DNA of 64,000 nucleotides from Lingula anatina. Taxonomy: Eukaryota; Brachiopoda; Lingulata; Lingulida; Lingulidae. Made by a program: the position numbers and the translations under genes. The notes under the pieces are model-generated. The model saw nothing but the letters and a program-made list of their open reading frames with translations. It did no database searches and was not told the DNA's origin. Shown piece by piece: positions 1 through 11,000 of the stretch (its first letter is position 1; each line of letters starts with the position of its first letter). The stretch spans positions 392,927-456,926 of the forward strand of contig NW_019774637.1 in assembly GCF_001039355.2 (NCBI RefSeq), read 5' to 3'.

Positions 1-291
1 CCATATCCTTAATATGTTTTAGTTACATATATTCATAAAGTATAATGTTAAGAGTTAATTTGTATTGTGTGTTTGTTTCTTACAATTAAAAAGATGGGAA
101 TGTCAAGCCAAGAATTTCACCATTAGTGTTATGTACTCAAAGTTATGATAAGAAATTTCTTCAAACAACAGTTAAACTCAAGAGTTATTTGCACTCTGTT
201 ATGAATTGTAGTTTCTCACAAGACAGCTTCTTGTACTGGAACTGTAAACTTAGAACCTTTATATCTAAAAAGAAAACTGTTAACATTTCAG

Positions 292-452
292 CTGGAGCTG
301 GGAACAAGGTGGGCTGGGCGTTTGGCCTGGGTCTGGAGAGGTGGGCCATGAAGATGTACGACATCCCAGATATCCGCCTTTTCTGGAGCCAGGACTCTGG
401 CTTTCTGTCTCAGTTCAAAGTGGACGATGCCAACACACCTATTAAGTACAAA
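292..452 (+). CDS. FARS2: FARS2 penultimate exon (motif 3)
   Basis: 161 bases: two bases complete a split codon, then 53 codons ending ..IKYK. It is preceded by a pyrimidine-rich tract and AG, and followed by GTGAGT. Carries class II motif 3. Confidence 0.93.
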
Positions 453-1095
453 GTGAGTTATATGTAGAGATTTGTGGATATTTGTGGGTAGTTTGCAGTT
501 TACCATAAAGATCTGTTTGCAATTGTAGAAATAAGTAAGTTAAAATATTGGTTGCAATTGCCACAAGATGCCACTGGTAGCTTTGCAAATGAACTTTAGT
601 TTACAGCAGATGTACCTAAAAGAATTAAGAATTCATGAGTTTGAAATTGTTTGAAGAAAGAAAAAAAAAAAGAAAGGTTAAAAGAGCATTCTGTTAAGTA
701 TGTAGTCAGATCTCGTACATGCATGCTCATATATGTATTTCACAAGTCGGGTTAATTTATTTATTAAATCATATTTTATCTATTTAATTTATTTTCTGCC
801 ATGTTTTCAGCCCGTGAGCGTCCATCCCCAGTGTTACAATGACATCTCCTTTTGGATCCCGGACAATTACACTGAAAATGATTTCTACGACTTGGTGCGT
901 GGCCTGGGGAGTGACATGGTGGAACAGGTGGAACTCATTGACAATTTCACACACCCCAAGAAGGGTCAAACCAGCCACTGCTACAGAATAACATACAGGC
1001 ATATGGACAGGGCAGTACATCAGGAGGAGGCCAATAAGATACATGCACTTATCACCGAGGCTGCTATTAATAATCTTGCAGTGGAAGTACGATAG
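292..1095 (+). CDS. FARS2: Mitochondrial phenylalanyl-tRNA synthetase, C-terminal two exons (partial gene)
   Basis: Charges mitochondrial tRNA-Phe with phenylalanine in the mitochondrial matrix. Two exons are visible: 292-452 (acceptor AG at 290-291, donor GTGAGT at 453) and 811-1095 (acceptor AG at 809-810, stop TAG 1093-1095); the phases join. The first exon encodes the class II synthetase motif 3 ([10 protein letters not shown]) followed by [10 protein letters not shown], both characteristic of the single-chain mitochondrial enzyme. The second encodes the FDX-ACB anticodon-binding domain, with [15 protein letters not shown] and [14 protein letters not shown]. The upstream exons with the catalytic core lie outside the window. 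The C-terminus (LAVEVR) falls where the family normally ends. Identification is by remembered family sequence, without a search, but motif agreement is strong. Confidence 0.95.
811..1095 (+). CDS. FARS2: FARS2 last exon (FDX-ACB domain)
   Basis: 95 codons including the stop, starting [15 protein letters not shown]. The acceptor is preceded by TGTTTTCAG. Contains almost the whole ferredoxin-fold anticodon-binding domain. Confidence 0.95.
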   Translation, partial: PVSVHPQCYNDISFWIPDNYTENDFYDLVRGLGSDMVEQVELIDNFTHPKKGQTSHCYRITYRHMDRAVHQEEANKIHALITEAAINNLAVEVR

Positions 1096-1247
1096 CATTT
1101 TGCCCCTGCCCACGCCCCCTCCCCCCTCTCCTCACAAGGGTGTAATATATCATGATGAGCTTGAGTCAGTAATATCACCCCCCCTCCTCTCCCCTCAGAT
1201 CTGTCATTGAATTGTACTGATTGAATCACTGACACTTGTAATAACAC

Positions 1248-1253
1248 AATAAA
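1248..1253 (+). terminator. Probable FARS2 polyadenylation signal
   Basis: AATAAA 153 bases after the FARS2 stop codon is the first canonical hexamer downstream. A second A-rich AATAAA lies near 1434-1440 and could serve a longer transcript. Confidence 0.6.
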
Positions 1254-3355
1254 GGCAAAACTCCAATATTCACAAGAGTACATTACAGTTACACAGCTTG
1301 GAACAGTTTATAAAACACTGTGTGGACTCTGTGAGCTATTTTTATACATTTTTATGGCATTTTATGGCATTATCGTGTTGGGTACCTGTAATGCATTGAT
1401 TGATGCATATGAATCATTGAATTTCTGAAAAAAAAAATAAAAGAATTTAATATACAGTGTGGCTTTTTTATATTGATCAGAGGAGACGATTACAATTAAT
1501 GTTTTTTCTTTTATACTTGAAATCTAGATTGCTATTTTAAGGCAAGTGCGTTTTCATTACAGCGAGCATAATATGCAGGGTTCCTCAAAATTATTCATCT
1601 GATGAGCAATCCTGGCCAACTTAACATTTTGCATTATTTTTATACAGTAGCATGAGATAAGCCAATTGGATAGGCAATGGGATAAGTACAATAAATGTAA
1701 ATATTCCACGTAAAGGTTTACTTGTATGGAAGAATTAACGAAAAAAATTATCTTGTGCGTGCTCAGTTCTGATGACTTGTAGTATTTTAATACTAATTGA
1801 TACAGTTAAATCCGTGGCGAGTGGTGAAATTGATCACATTCAGAAATAAAAGGTGGGGTGATCCACTTATTATAAGGTGCGTCAAGTTATATATCTCTGA
1901 TAATATTCGCAATTTCTGTATAACTAGAGTGCTAAGATTTTCTTTCAGTAGTCACTTTTTTGTTTGAAAGCGTAAATAGGACGGCTAGAGGCTGATTATT
2001 CAGACGTGTTACATGTATTTCTTTCGTACAAAAATTATTAATATTTTTAGGGAAATATGTGCGTTTTATGTAATGCATCTTCCCTGTAATCGTTTTCTGC
2101 ATCTTTATATATTTTATATACAGTATATTGGTTTTTTTTCGCTATCCGAGCGCCTTCATCGAATGCAAAATCTCGTCCCAACAAACACAATGTGGGTACA
2201 ACATATATCCCCAATAATAATAATAGCTTTGTCTTAATGTTTTCTTATAGCACAGCATGTAATTTTCACTTCAATTAATTTCTTACAGTGTATTGAAGTG
2301 ATAAATGAGGGATTTGACCCGTAATTACACCAACCTGTTGAGTGACAGAAAGGCGAAACACAATGCTGCATTCTTTGGATAAAAAATTGAAATTCAACTT
2401 CATTTCTTCACAACAGGAACAGTCGACTTTGTAATTGCACTTTTTAGATCAGATATACCAACTCTCTGCCGTGGAGATTCTCATCGCCTTCTTTTGAATG
2501 ACTTTTTCGAAACCCGAGCTGTCGCGTTCGCTTCCTTTCCTCCTTCAATTGTGCTTTTTGAACCGAAACAATAAGTTAGGTAATGTTAGCCGAGGGTCGG
2601 CAGTTCAGCGATGATCTGTGACATTAAGCCTCAGACGCCAACTGTGCGCTTGAAGGCCGAAGACAGAGAGTCGAATCCGACAGCGTTCAGCACGATATTC
2701 TAGGAAGAAACTTAAAGAACCCTGCACCTTATTGCCCCGACCTGGGCACGCTAGCTGTATAGAAACCTAGTGCGTGGTAGTGAGAACGGAACGCTATCTA
2801 TTCTGCGTTTTTCAAACTTTTTGACAAAGTGCAACTGAGGACAACTGGTTTTTCACTTTCTGAGCAATACCTCGTAGTTGTACAAGCACTCAACATTGGC
2901 TAAGTCATGTGAACAGGCTGAACTGAGCATGAACATAGGAGTAGCTCAGCTTTTCAACACATTCAACATAATCGTGCTGAAAGGAAACGGCTGGGCATCA
3001 GGCGCAAAAGAAGGTTAATTAATTACGAGGAACCCAATTACTTATCCCCGATCAAGTTTGTGAAGCCAGTAGCCAAAAAACTCGACGTTTTCCCAGAAAA
3101 TGCATCGGATGCGGGTTTAAAGTTAAAGAAATCTAGGAAAGATTATGGAAAATCTCGTGTAATACTAAGTGCCCGGAAACGGCATTGGAGGGTTCTGAGC
3201 ATATTAACGACAAATACGTAACTCATAACGAACGAAATTCTGCAGCAATTCAGTACAATCGCCACAGAGGCGAGACAGGAAAATTCAGTGGAAACCCAAA
3301 ACAAATATCTCAGAGAAATGGTATTCCTTTAATTTTCAAGTGCAACCAAACAGGA
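1254..3355. other. Intergenic stretch and unresolved 5' region of the EGF-like gene
   Basis: No coding exon is supported here. AT-rich single-copy-looking DNA lies between the FARS2 3' end and the first in-frame ATG of the next gene at 3356. The reading frame of that gene is open upstream to 3185, but the first codon there is TTG, so it is probably 5' UTR. No clear TATA box was found; the promoter is not located. Confidence 0.5.
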
Positions 3356-3584
3356 ATGATGAAAACGCAGCTTCGTCGTAGGAAAACATTCTTCTTGGTA
3401 TTTTTTAAGTCTACCCGGACCTTTTTAACAGCATTAGCGCTCTTATGGAGTTTACAAACATTTCCCCAAGCACTGGCGGCCCCGGCGAGTGGCTATCGTG
3501 TCCATGACGACGGCCGTTCACGTAGCTGGGGTCCAACTGGACTAAGGCGATATTTCGATCCATTTGACGCTTGTATGGTACAAA
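3356..3584 (+). CDS. EGF-like gene exon 1 (signal peptide)
   Basis: 76 codons plus one base. Encodes the signal peptide and a basic, glycine-rich N-terminal mature segment (APASGYRVHDDGRSRSWGP). Donor is AAA|GTAAGT. Confidence 0.7.
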
Positions 3585-6500
3585 GTAAGTTGCATATATC
3601 AAATATGTTCGTAGGGGGATGTGACACTCTAAAAGGGATATTTATAGTTCGTGGGACTTCTGCTGTTGTCTTATTCGCCTTATCTTTTTCTTAACGGTTT
3701 GCATTTCTACCTCCTAGACATTTTACAGCCTTTTTGACTCAGTAAATACAAGCCCTGCTTTAAAACCTGTGTATTTTGTTATTCGAAAATGCTGTAGGTT
3801 TATGTAACCGTTCATTAGTTCTAACCCAGGTGAAGATATTCTACAGGTTATTTTTGAGTTTGGAGTTCCTCAGAGTCATGGTTTACTTGTAATACAAAAT
3901 TGTCAATGACGCCAAGATCGTTTTAAAAATCGATTTGATTTTTATTCCATCATCCCGGAAACGTTTTCATTGTAATGATCACCGCTATGTCCAAAGATGA
4001 AAGGCATGCCTATCCAACTTCCATTTTCTTATGTCATCCATTGTATTTTGAATAAGATAATGAAGTTATTCATTTATATATAATAATTTCATTAATCATT
4101 TTTGCGTGATAAACGTGATACGGAACAGGTGCGTTGATGAAAAAACGCGTGAACACGCCAGAAGACGGAATTTGGCACAGAATTTAACTTAGCTGGAGGT
4201 TATTTACCGAAAGAACATGGAAATTAAAAATTCACTAATATGCGGAATTAACTTGGTTCCACAGTTCACTCCTCTTGGCAAAACGTAACGTCCTACAGTG
4301 TTAATGCACGTGGATACTTGCAGTATAAATGCGTTCGAATTCGAAAAGATTACAAGAAAATTGCCTCATAGCATTTTGTGTTGCTCTCTGAAAAATATGA
4401 AGCTTCATGAGGTCCTGCAAAGCATTCGCTGAAAAGTTAATATGGGTGCTTTCTCAGTGAAACTTACTTGAAACAAGATTATCACGCCTCCTCCTGGTGT
4501 TTTAAAATAGAACGCAGAAAAGCTGGTAATTATACCAGTACGTTGGAAATAAGAGAAAGCGTGTTAATTTGATTGCATTCAGCGAGAGCCCCGGGGCGAT
4601 AAAGTCGAACTAACTAGTACGATAGTTTCGTTGTGAACGCATCCTGCGTTTCCTGACCAGTTCGGAGTTGCTTTGCGGGTGGTCTTTCTTCGCCAGACAT
4701 CATCTGTTTTGCAAACCAAGGAGTTATAACTCCTTGTGCAAACCAACAACGGAACTTCATGTAGTTTTCTCAGTATAATTCGTTGGAATTATTATTCTGA
4801 CATTGGAAAATTACATGTTAGACGACCTTGTCTCAGACAACGGTAGGCTTATAGTATTAGGCAGGTAAAATTGGCCACAAAAAAGTGTTCTTTTCTCTCA
4901 TCTTGTTTTCCATAAAACACTCGGGAGGTAACCCTCACTGCGTTCAGCATCATTAAGTCAGTGACCTTATTTTCTATAATTTTGAAAAAAAAAATGTCCT
5001 GTTCCAAACGATGTTACCATCCTCTCACAGTTTTAAATGATCAAAGAAAAATCATCAAAAACATCTGCACTTTCACTCTCACTTCACAATCTCACACAAA
5101 ATAGTTTCAGATCGCCAAGTGCTCTTTTTACAGATGACTTGTTTGCACTGGGAACGACTAAGCCACGTCATTTGACGTCACGACATCGCGGATATATTTT
5201 TCTGTGGCGACATTTTGAACCCCTTGATACCACAGGGGTCTCTGTTGGTGTATTCAAAATTGAAGAAGAGTCGATTGGATAGTCTACTAGCGACTCCTAT
5301 AGCAGAGAGTGGGTATCTTGAGTGATCTGCTTGTCTGGTGACGTCAAATGACTCGTTTTAGTCGATTTCCGTTATAAGTGAGATCGGTGTAGAATCAGGC
5401 CCCTACAAAACTAATGCCCTTCCTCGCGTAAAATGTTGATTGCATTCAGGCGCACTGGTTCCACGGCATGCGGTCAAGCATGTATTTTCAACAGACTGCT
5501 GCATCACTGTGTATTACTCAGTTTGATGAATTGTATTCAACATCTCTTTCGCCACAGGAACATAAAGATCGACTCCATACGTCTTTAGATAGACTACTTG
5601 ATACTCCGTGGTAGAGGAAATGGGAGTTAAAGCATCAAATGATCTATTTCATCTAGACCCCATTCATCAGTATTATATTTTTTTCTTGTAATTTATCATT
5701 GTCATTTTTGAACAGCATTTTTATTTGAAGACCACTCTTGTGAAGACAACTTAATCTTCAGGAAAATAATGGAGGGCAAACTGCTTAATTGTCCATGCTT
5801 GTTTTTCTGTTTGTTTTTTGTCATTGTTCCTTGTTAGCAGGGTTATTTGCACTTGTGCATTTATTTTTTTCCTTGAATTCCCGTACTTTTCACTTTCAGT
5901 TTATTTTCTTGATCTCCTGTTTGTACCAGACCATTTTCACATTAAAGATAAATTACACCACAGTGGAATTTTTTACATCTTAAATTTTCATTGCGGCGGA
6001 GTCTACTAGTAGATACGGGCATTTTCAAGAACATCCTGCGTTCACTCATCGGCTGTCGAAGCGCATTCCTCATTATAAGAAACTATTCCTCGGGTTGCGT
6101 TTTGGAAGTATATTATAATTGTTCTGATATTTTCGGAAGCTTTCTTATATTTACTTATAAAGGTCAGCGTGAAAATTATCCACAGAACAGAAGGTTAGCT
6201 TAGGTTTATCGGAGAAACAACCAAATGCAAAATGAGAGATGAGCATTTTTTTTCTTGCGAACCTTCAGGCACCGTTTCGTCAGTGTTTTCGTCTTTACTG
6301 TAGAAATGTTTTATTCTGGACAACTTATGTGTGTTTAAGCAAGCTGTTGAACAACACTATCATGAAAACGCTGACGAAAGACGAAAATCAGTGTATAACT
6401 CATTACATATAAACAAAAAAAATTCTATAATACAGCTTTGCCCCTCTTATCTAATAATTTTCAACCGCTCTTCGGATTTCATGGACATAAAATAGAAAGT

Positions 6501-6835
6501 AGCTTCTCTCTCTCTCTTTTATTCGTCTTTTTAACGTCTTTTTGTGCCGCTTTCTTTTTAACTTCTCGAAAGTAACGATAGTTTTATTTTTGTTCGTTGA
6601 TTAATCCAATACTTCATCCATTCTAGAAAGTCCAGAAGAGGGTCTAGCTGTCTACTACGACTGCACGGCAGGCGGTTGGCTCCTTTCTTGTCACAACGAT
6701 GGAAGATACGTAGGTCGCGCAGGACCGCACGTGAGCGCGAGGGGGAGAAGCGTATACACGTGCTTATGCGTGTGCAAGAAGGGCTATGGCGGAACAAGAT
6801 GTCAAGACGAAATTGGCTATGGATATTTCAATTAG
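3356..6835 (+). CDS. Small secreted protein with one EGF-like motif (two exons)
   Basis: Coding exons 3356-3584 and 6627-6835 give 145 residues. Exon 1 ends one base into a codon before donor GTAAGT (3585); exon 2 follows acceptor TTCTAG with two bases that complete a lysine codon, so the phases match. Residues 1-41 form a basic then hydrophobic signal peptide (ALALLWSLQTFPQALA, cleavage predicted after A41). The mature part has seven cysteines (73, 89, 98, 122, 124, 126, 135). C124-x-C126-x5-G132-x2-C135 fits the EGF-like signature, and the protein ends ten residues later. I chose ATG 3356 because no in-frame ATG lies upstream; ATG 3359 directly follows and is equally usable. No transmembrane segment follows, so secretion is inferred. 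I do not recognise a named family; an odd cysteine count suggests dimerisation or an incomplete EGF fold. Confidence 0.72.
4443..4644. mobile_element. Foldback MITE, family A (diverged copy)
   Basis: Shares with the copies at 10457, 11490, 13119 and 14184 an inner block of the type GCCTCCTCCTG, AAAGCTGG, TTGCATTCAGCGAGAGYCCC and the right end CGATAGTTTCGTTGTGAACGC. The left terminal repeat is degraded. Confidence 0.6.
5155..5370. repeat. Inverted repeat with a TGACGTCA in each arm
   Basis: The left arm CGACTAAGCCACGTCATTTG and the reverse complement of the right arm (5338-5366) match closely. Each arm contains TGACGTCA, at 5173-5180 and 5339-5346. It may be an old MITE; no target-site duplication was recognised. 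Confidence 0.5.
6627..6835 (+). CDS. EGF-like gene exon 2 (EGF motif and stop)
   Basis: Two bases plus 69 codons including TAG at 6833-6835. Encodes the six downstream cysteines and the EGF signature CVCKKGYGGTRC. GC-rich relative to its flanks, as expected for coding sequence. Confidence 0.72.
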
Positions 6836-7877
6836 AGACCTCGTTAATTAAGAGTGGAGATTAAAGTAATGACAGAGAGAGACAAGGCAATATAAAGAAA
6901 CGCACCACCGTGTTGAAGTACAAAATGTTTGAAAGAAATACTTCGATGAAAAAGAACACAAGACTCCATAGATCTAAGAATTTTGGAATAGATTTTTCAC
7001 CGAGGACCGCAAGTAAAAAAATGACTGGATGATTTAGTTGAGCAAGGATACCGTAATTCCTTTTACTGAGGCAAAATTAGATGGCACTTGTTTATATGGA
7101 AAGGCAGACGATCCACAACCAAGTTAAGTAAGGAAAGAGAACGTCGTTTGCTGTTTCTCTCCGGTAAATTTGTAGAATTCATAAAATAGCACGAAGCACT
7201 GCCTGAATCTGTTAGAGACCACAATATTTTGAAACTGAAAGTGACTCAAATATTTTTAGTCCCCTCTTTTAAACCGTCGTCGTATTTCCGAGATAAATAG
7301 GATTCGCCGCTTTTCCAACAAGTACTAGTAGGCCTATAATTAACATTTCATGCACCGAAATTTAAGACTTTCTTTAAGAAATCATATACGAAAAGCGTCG
7401 ACTTGGGGATCAGGGAGAACGATGAGGACACACAACCACGTCGTGTTACAAGAACAATTCAACTCGTCGCGCACAGTTGTACAACACGGATCTCATTTGA
7501 TGGAAATAGTAGGCTATTATATCCCACTACACTTGGAACTGCTAGTTTGGAATAACGTTCAATCATCTGTGCTTGGTATTCAAAACACCATATAAATATA
7601 TACGTCAAAGGCAACTCAGTTATTCATATTAATTCATTTATTCGGTGGATGAATTGTCAGAGTATAGTATCAATATTTATTTATCAATGTATCAATATAT
7701 TTATTGCATCAAAATATGAAATTACAAATATGCCATTTGAAAGAGATCAGTTAATTGTCCTTTTAAAAAATCTGATACTGAATTAATATTAAGTTACAGT
7801 GACTTTAAAAATTTCCTGACAAAACTGTGACGTCATCTTCAACATCAGTTCCCCTTATTTCTTCATTTGACAAGGCT
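6836..7877. other. Intergenic region between convergent genes
   Basis: Holds the 3' UTRs of the EGF-like gene (+) and PNKP (-). ATTAAA at 6859-6864 is a possible poly(A) signal for the former. No other gene is supported. Confidence 0.55.
7637..7642 (-). terminator. Candidate PNKP polyadenylation signal
   Basis: TTTATT on + is AATAAA on the coding strand, about 235 bases past the PNKP stop. Further AT-rich TTTATT hexamers lie near 7675-7700, so the exact site is uncertain. Confidence 0.4.
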
Positions 7878-8001
7878 CTATTTTTCCAATAAAAACTGCT
7901 TGTACTTTTTTTCTTGGTGTTTATTCTTAAACTTGGGTACAAAGTTAACTTTAACAATCTCACTGAAACCTTCTTCCTTAATCGGCTCCTGGAATTTGCT
8001 C
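7878..8001 (-). CDS. PNKP: PNKP exon 15 (C-terminus)
   Basis: 124 bases: one base, then [20 protein letters not shown] and on to FLLEK and stop TAG (7878-7880). Acceptor ATATTTTCAG. Matches the FEAPTLAEGFSAI segment at the end of human PNKP. Confidence 0.93.
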
Positions 8002-11000
8002 CTGAAAATATTAAAGTGGTTTTTATTCATTATTCTATCTTTGTTTTCACCAGTAAAATTATAAAGACCTTTTATAATATTTTTCATATATTCACTCCTT
8101 AACCAGGTTCTTAGCACACAATAATACTGTTTTTTTTTTTCAAAAGAATACACATCTTTTCTGACTTTATTATGAATCATACACCAGGATACCAGCTTTA
8201 TTCTGCTGTAGAAAGTGGGTCAAAATAATGTGATTATATACTAACATGATTCTGTACAAAAATATGTGAATTATTCTAAAGATCCAAACTACAAAATTAA
8301 TGGAAACTTTAAAAAACTGACATAAAAATACTTACTTGAAAGAATTAAACACCATATCATTGATGTGTTGATGCTTGCTGTCAGTGAGTTCTCGGAACTG
8401 AAATTAAAATTAATCCCTTATTTTTTTTTCAAGCTGAACAAAACTTGATAAATAAAAATGATAAAGCATAACATAACCGTATGGAATGGCAAATGAAATA
8501 TGTTCCTTAAAATAAAATTGGATTTGAACAGCTTATCTCCTGCTGAAGACACAGCATCTGACTTGGATATCAAACTGATTATCTTTTCATAATTTATTCA
8601 AAATGAAGAGGTTTTTCTCGTTTAGATTTTATTACGATAAGTAATGAGGTAGAGTGATTTTTATCCCAGTCTGGCATAAGGGAGGGATGCCATTCTTAAC
8701 ATTGGTATGTACAGTATGCTTTCTGTTCCCCAACCATTTGCCTTTTTACCCCAACTTTTAAATATTTCAAATTCAAAGGTTGAAAGCACAATTTAGAAAG
8801 CAATCGAGTGGAACGTGTGCATAATATTTACACTGGCCTTAACTTAACTTTAGAACTAATAGGTCCTTTTCAAATTGCGTAGTATACTTAAAGATTTATA
8901 GTTTGTACTGATACACTTTGATAATGTGACAACTTTAAATAACCTGGCTATTATGTAAGACCCCATTCCCACAGATATCATTGGTCTACATGGATTCACC
9001 CAACTCTGCAGGGTCCTTGCTAAGTGCAATCAGCTTAACTGAATGACACACATTCTCTTGTTTCCAACATACTCGTATACAATCACCAGCTTTTCTGTAT
9101 TCTACTTAACACCTAGAAGTATATGTATCATTCAGTTAAGCTGGTTGCAGTCAGCGCGAGTCCCCGCAGAGTTGGGTCGATTCACCTAGACCAATGATGT
9201 TTATGTGAATGGGGTCTAAGAGAGTCATCTTAATGAAGCTAACCGGCTGAATACACCAATTTACCAACTTCCACCCCTTTTAGCATATAATAATATCTTA
9301 AAAGACCTCTCAAAGTATATTGATAACATATACATGTACTGCTTAACGTGAAAGGGCCCTAGTTAATTTCAACAGAATTTTGAGATTTCTGCTTTCAACT
9401 CTTTTAATGAAGGGCTTTTAAGTACTTTGTAAGTGATATTTAACTAAGAGATATTTTTAGAAAGAAATCTGCATATTTTAAAGTAAACACTAAGTTCTCT
9501 TTCAGAGTGGTAAAAAAGAGAAAAATATTATGCACAATGCTTTAAGTAGAAATAATAACAACAAAATTCAGTTCAAGTGCCAATACTCCTAATACCCTCC
9601 CTGTGCATATTTGTAAATCCTCACTGCTAGCCATCAGATGAAAAAAAATTATTAAAACTTCCAACCTCATTATAAACAACAATGTTAACAGCAACAGGAA
9701 AACAATGCAAGTTTCACAATGTGGCCCAACTTCAGGGATTCAGAAATTCTGGGACAAAGTTGAATACCTAAACAGCCATGTACCCAAGTACTCTACAAGC
9801 CCTGGACATACTACCCTTTTAAAGCTGTAATTGAAGTGATTCAAAACAATGCACTTAGATCAAATGGCAAGTGGCATTCTTGTACTCAGCTTAATGGGGA
9901 TGTCAGAAACACCCTTGTCACTCAATTTCATTAGTTTTCTTTGTAGGAGACAAGAGACAGATATGTGTCCATACACCAGATGTGCCTCTTTTCCAATTCG
10001 AGTCAAATGCCTTTCATTATGGCAAATTACCCAACAAATTGTTCGACACTAACCAGTGAAACAATGACAAATGGCTGGCCTAAAAAAAACATCCAACCTT
10101 GGAAAGAAAAAAGCAATGGACTGTAACACTGAGCTGACCTTCACATATCTTTTAACCAAAAAGTAACAAAGCCAAATGCACAACATTACTGAATTCTCCA
10201 ACCCAAGCCAGAATGGAGAATATTTGCTGGCAGCTGATTCAAATGAAGAAAAATGAACCTGAACCAATAAATTAATTCCCTTATAATTTTCCTTTTTTCA
10301 AAACATTTTTTCAAGCTGTTCTACAGTTTGCGAAGTGATACAAAATGAAATGATAAAACTATTTCTGATAAGCGCTAATATCTGACAGAGACACTGTTTT
10401 CCATGTTACACAACACAGTCACCTGTCACAAATGGATTCAATGATCTATGACTTAAGGTGCATTCACAATGGAACTATCGTACCAGGTAGTGCTTACTAA
10501 ATCCACAGGGACTCTTGCTGAATGCAATCAGATTAACACATCACCTCATTTCCAATGTACTTGTATAATCTCCAGCTTTTCTGTATTCCACTCAACAACA
10601 GGAGGAGTGTTAATCTGATTGCTTTCAGTAGGAGTCCCCACGGAGTTAGTTTGAATTACCTAGTTCAATAGTTTTATTGTGAGCATACCCAATGTGTCCA
10701 TGCTGTGACAGCTGAGATCAACTCACAGCCAATGACAAGACATGCATGACCAGCCTGGCAACAACAGACAAAGGCAGACATTTTATTCCAAATACAAAAA
10801 ATATTAAGAAAAATTCCAATATTGCAGTTCAGTGACATTAATTGTGATGCACCTGATAAGTGATAAAAATCTCAATTCTCTTCCACTGTCAGAAATCACT
10901 GATACCATGGGTCACATGAAATGCAATAAATCATGACAAACTCTTGGCAAGTCATCACAACAAGTGACTGCACTTCAGATAAATATTTCTCATTTCAAAA

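Larger units (their letters stand above)
3585..6626 (+). other. Intron of the EGF-like gene
   Basis: A 3.0 kb intron. It contains a foldback MITE (about 4443-4644), an inverted repeat carrying two CRE-type palindromes (5155-5370), and otherwise AT-rich DNA in which I see no further exon. Confidence 0.6.

Noticed and set aside
3185-3355. N-terminal extension of the EGF-like protein
   Set aside because: The frame is open but the first codon is TTG and no ATG precedes 3356; the signal peptide starts properly at 3356.
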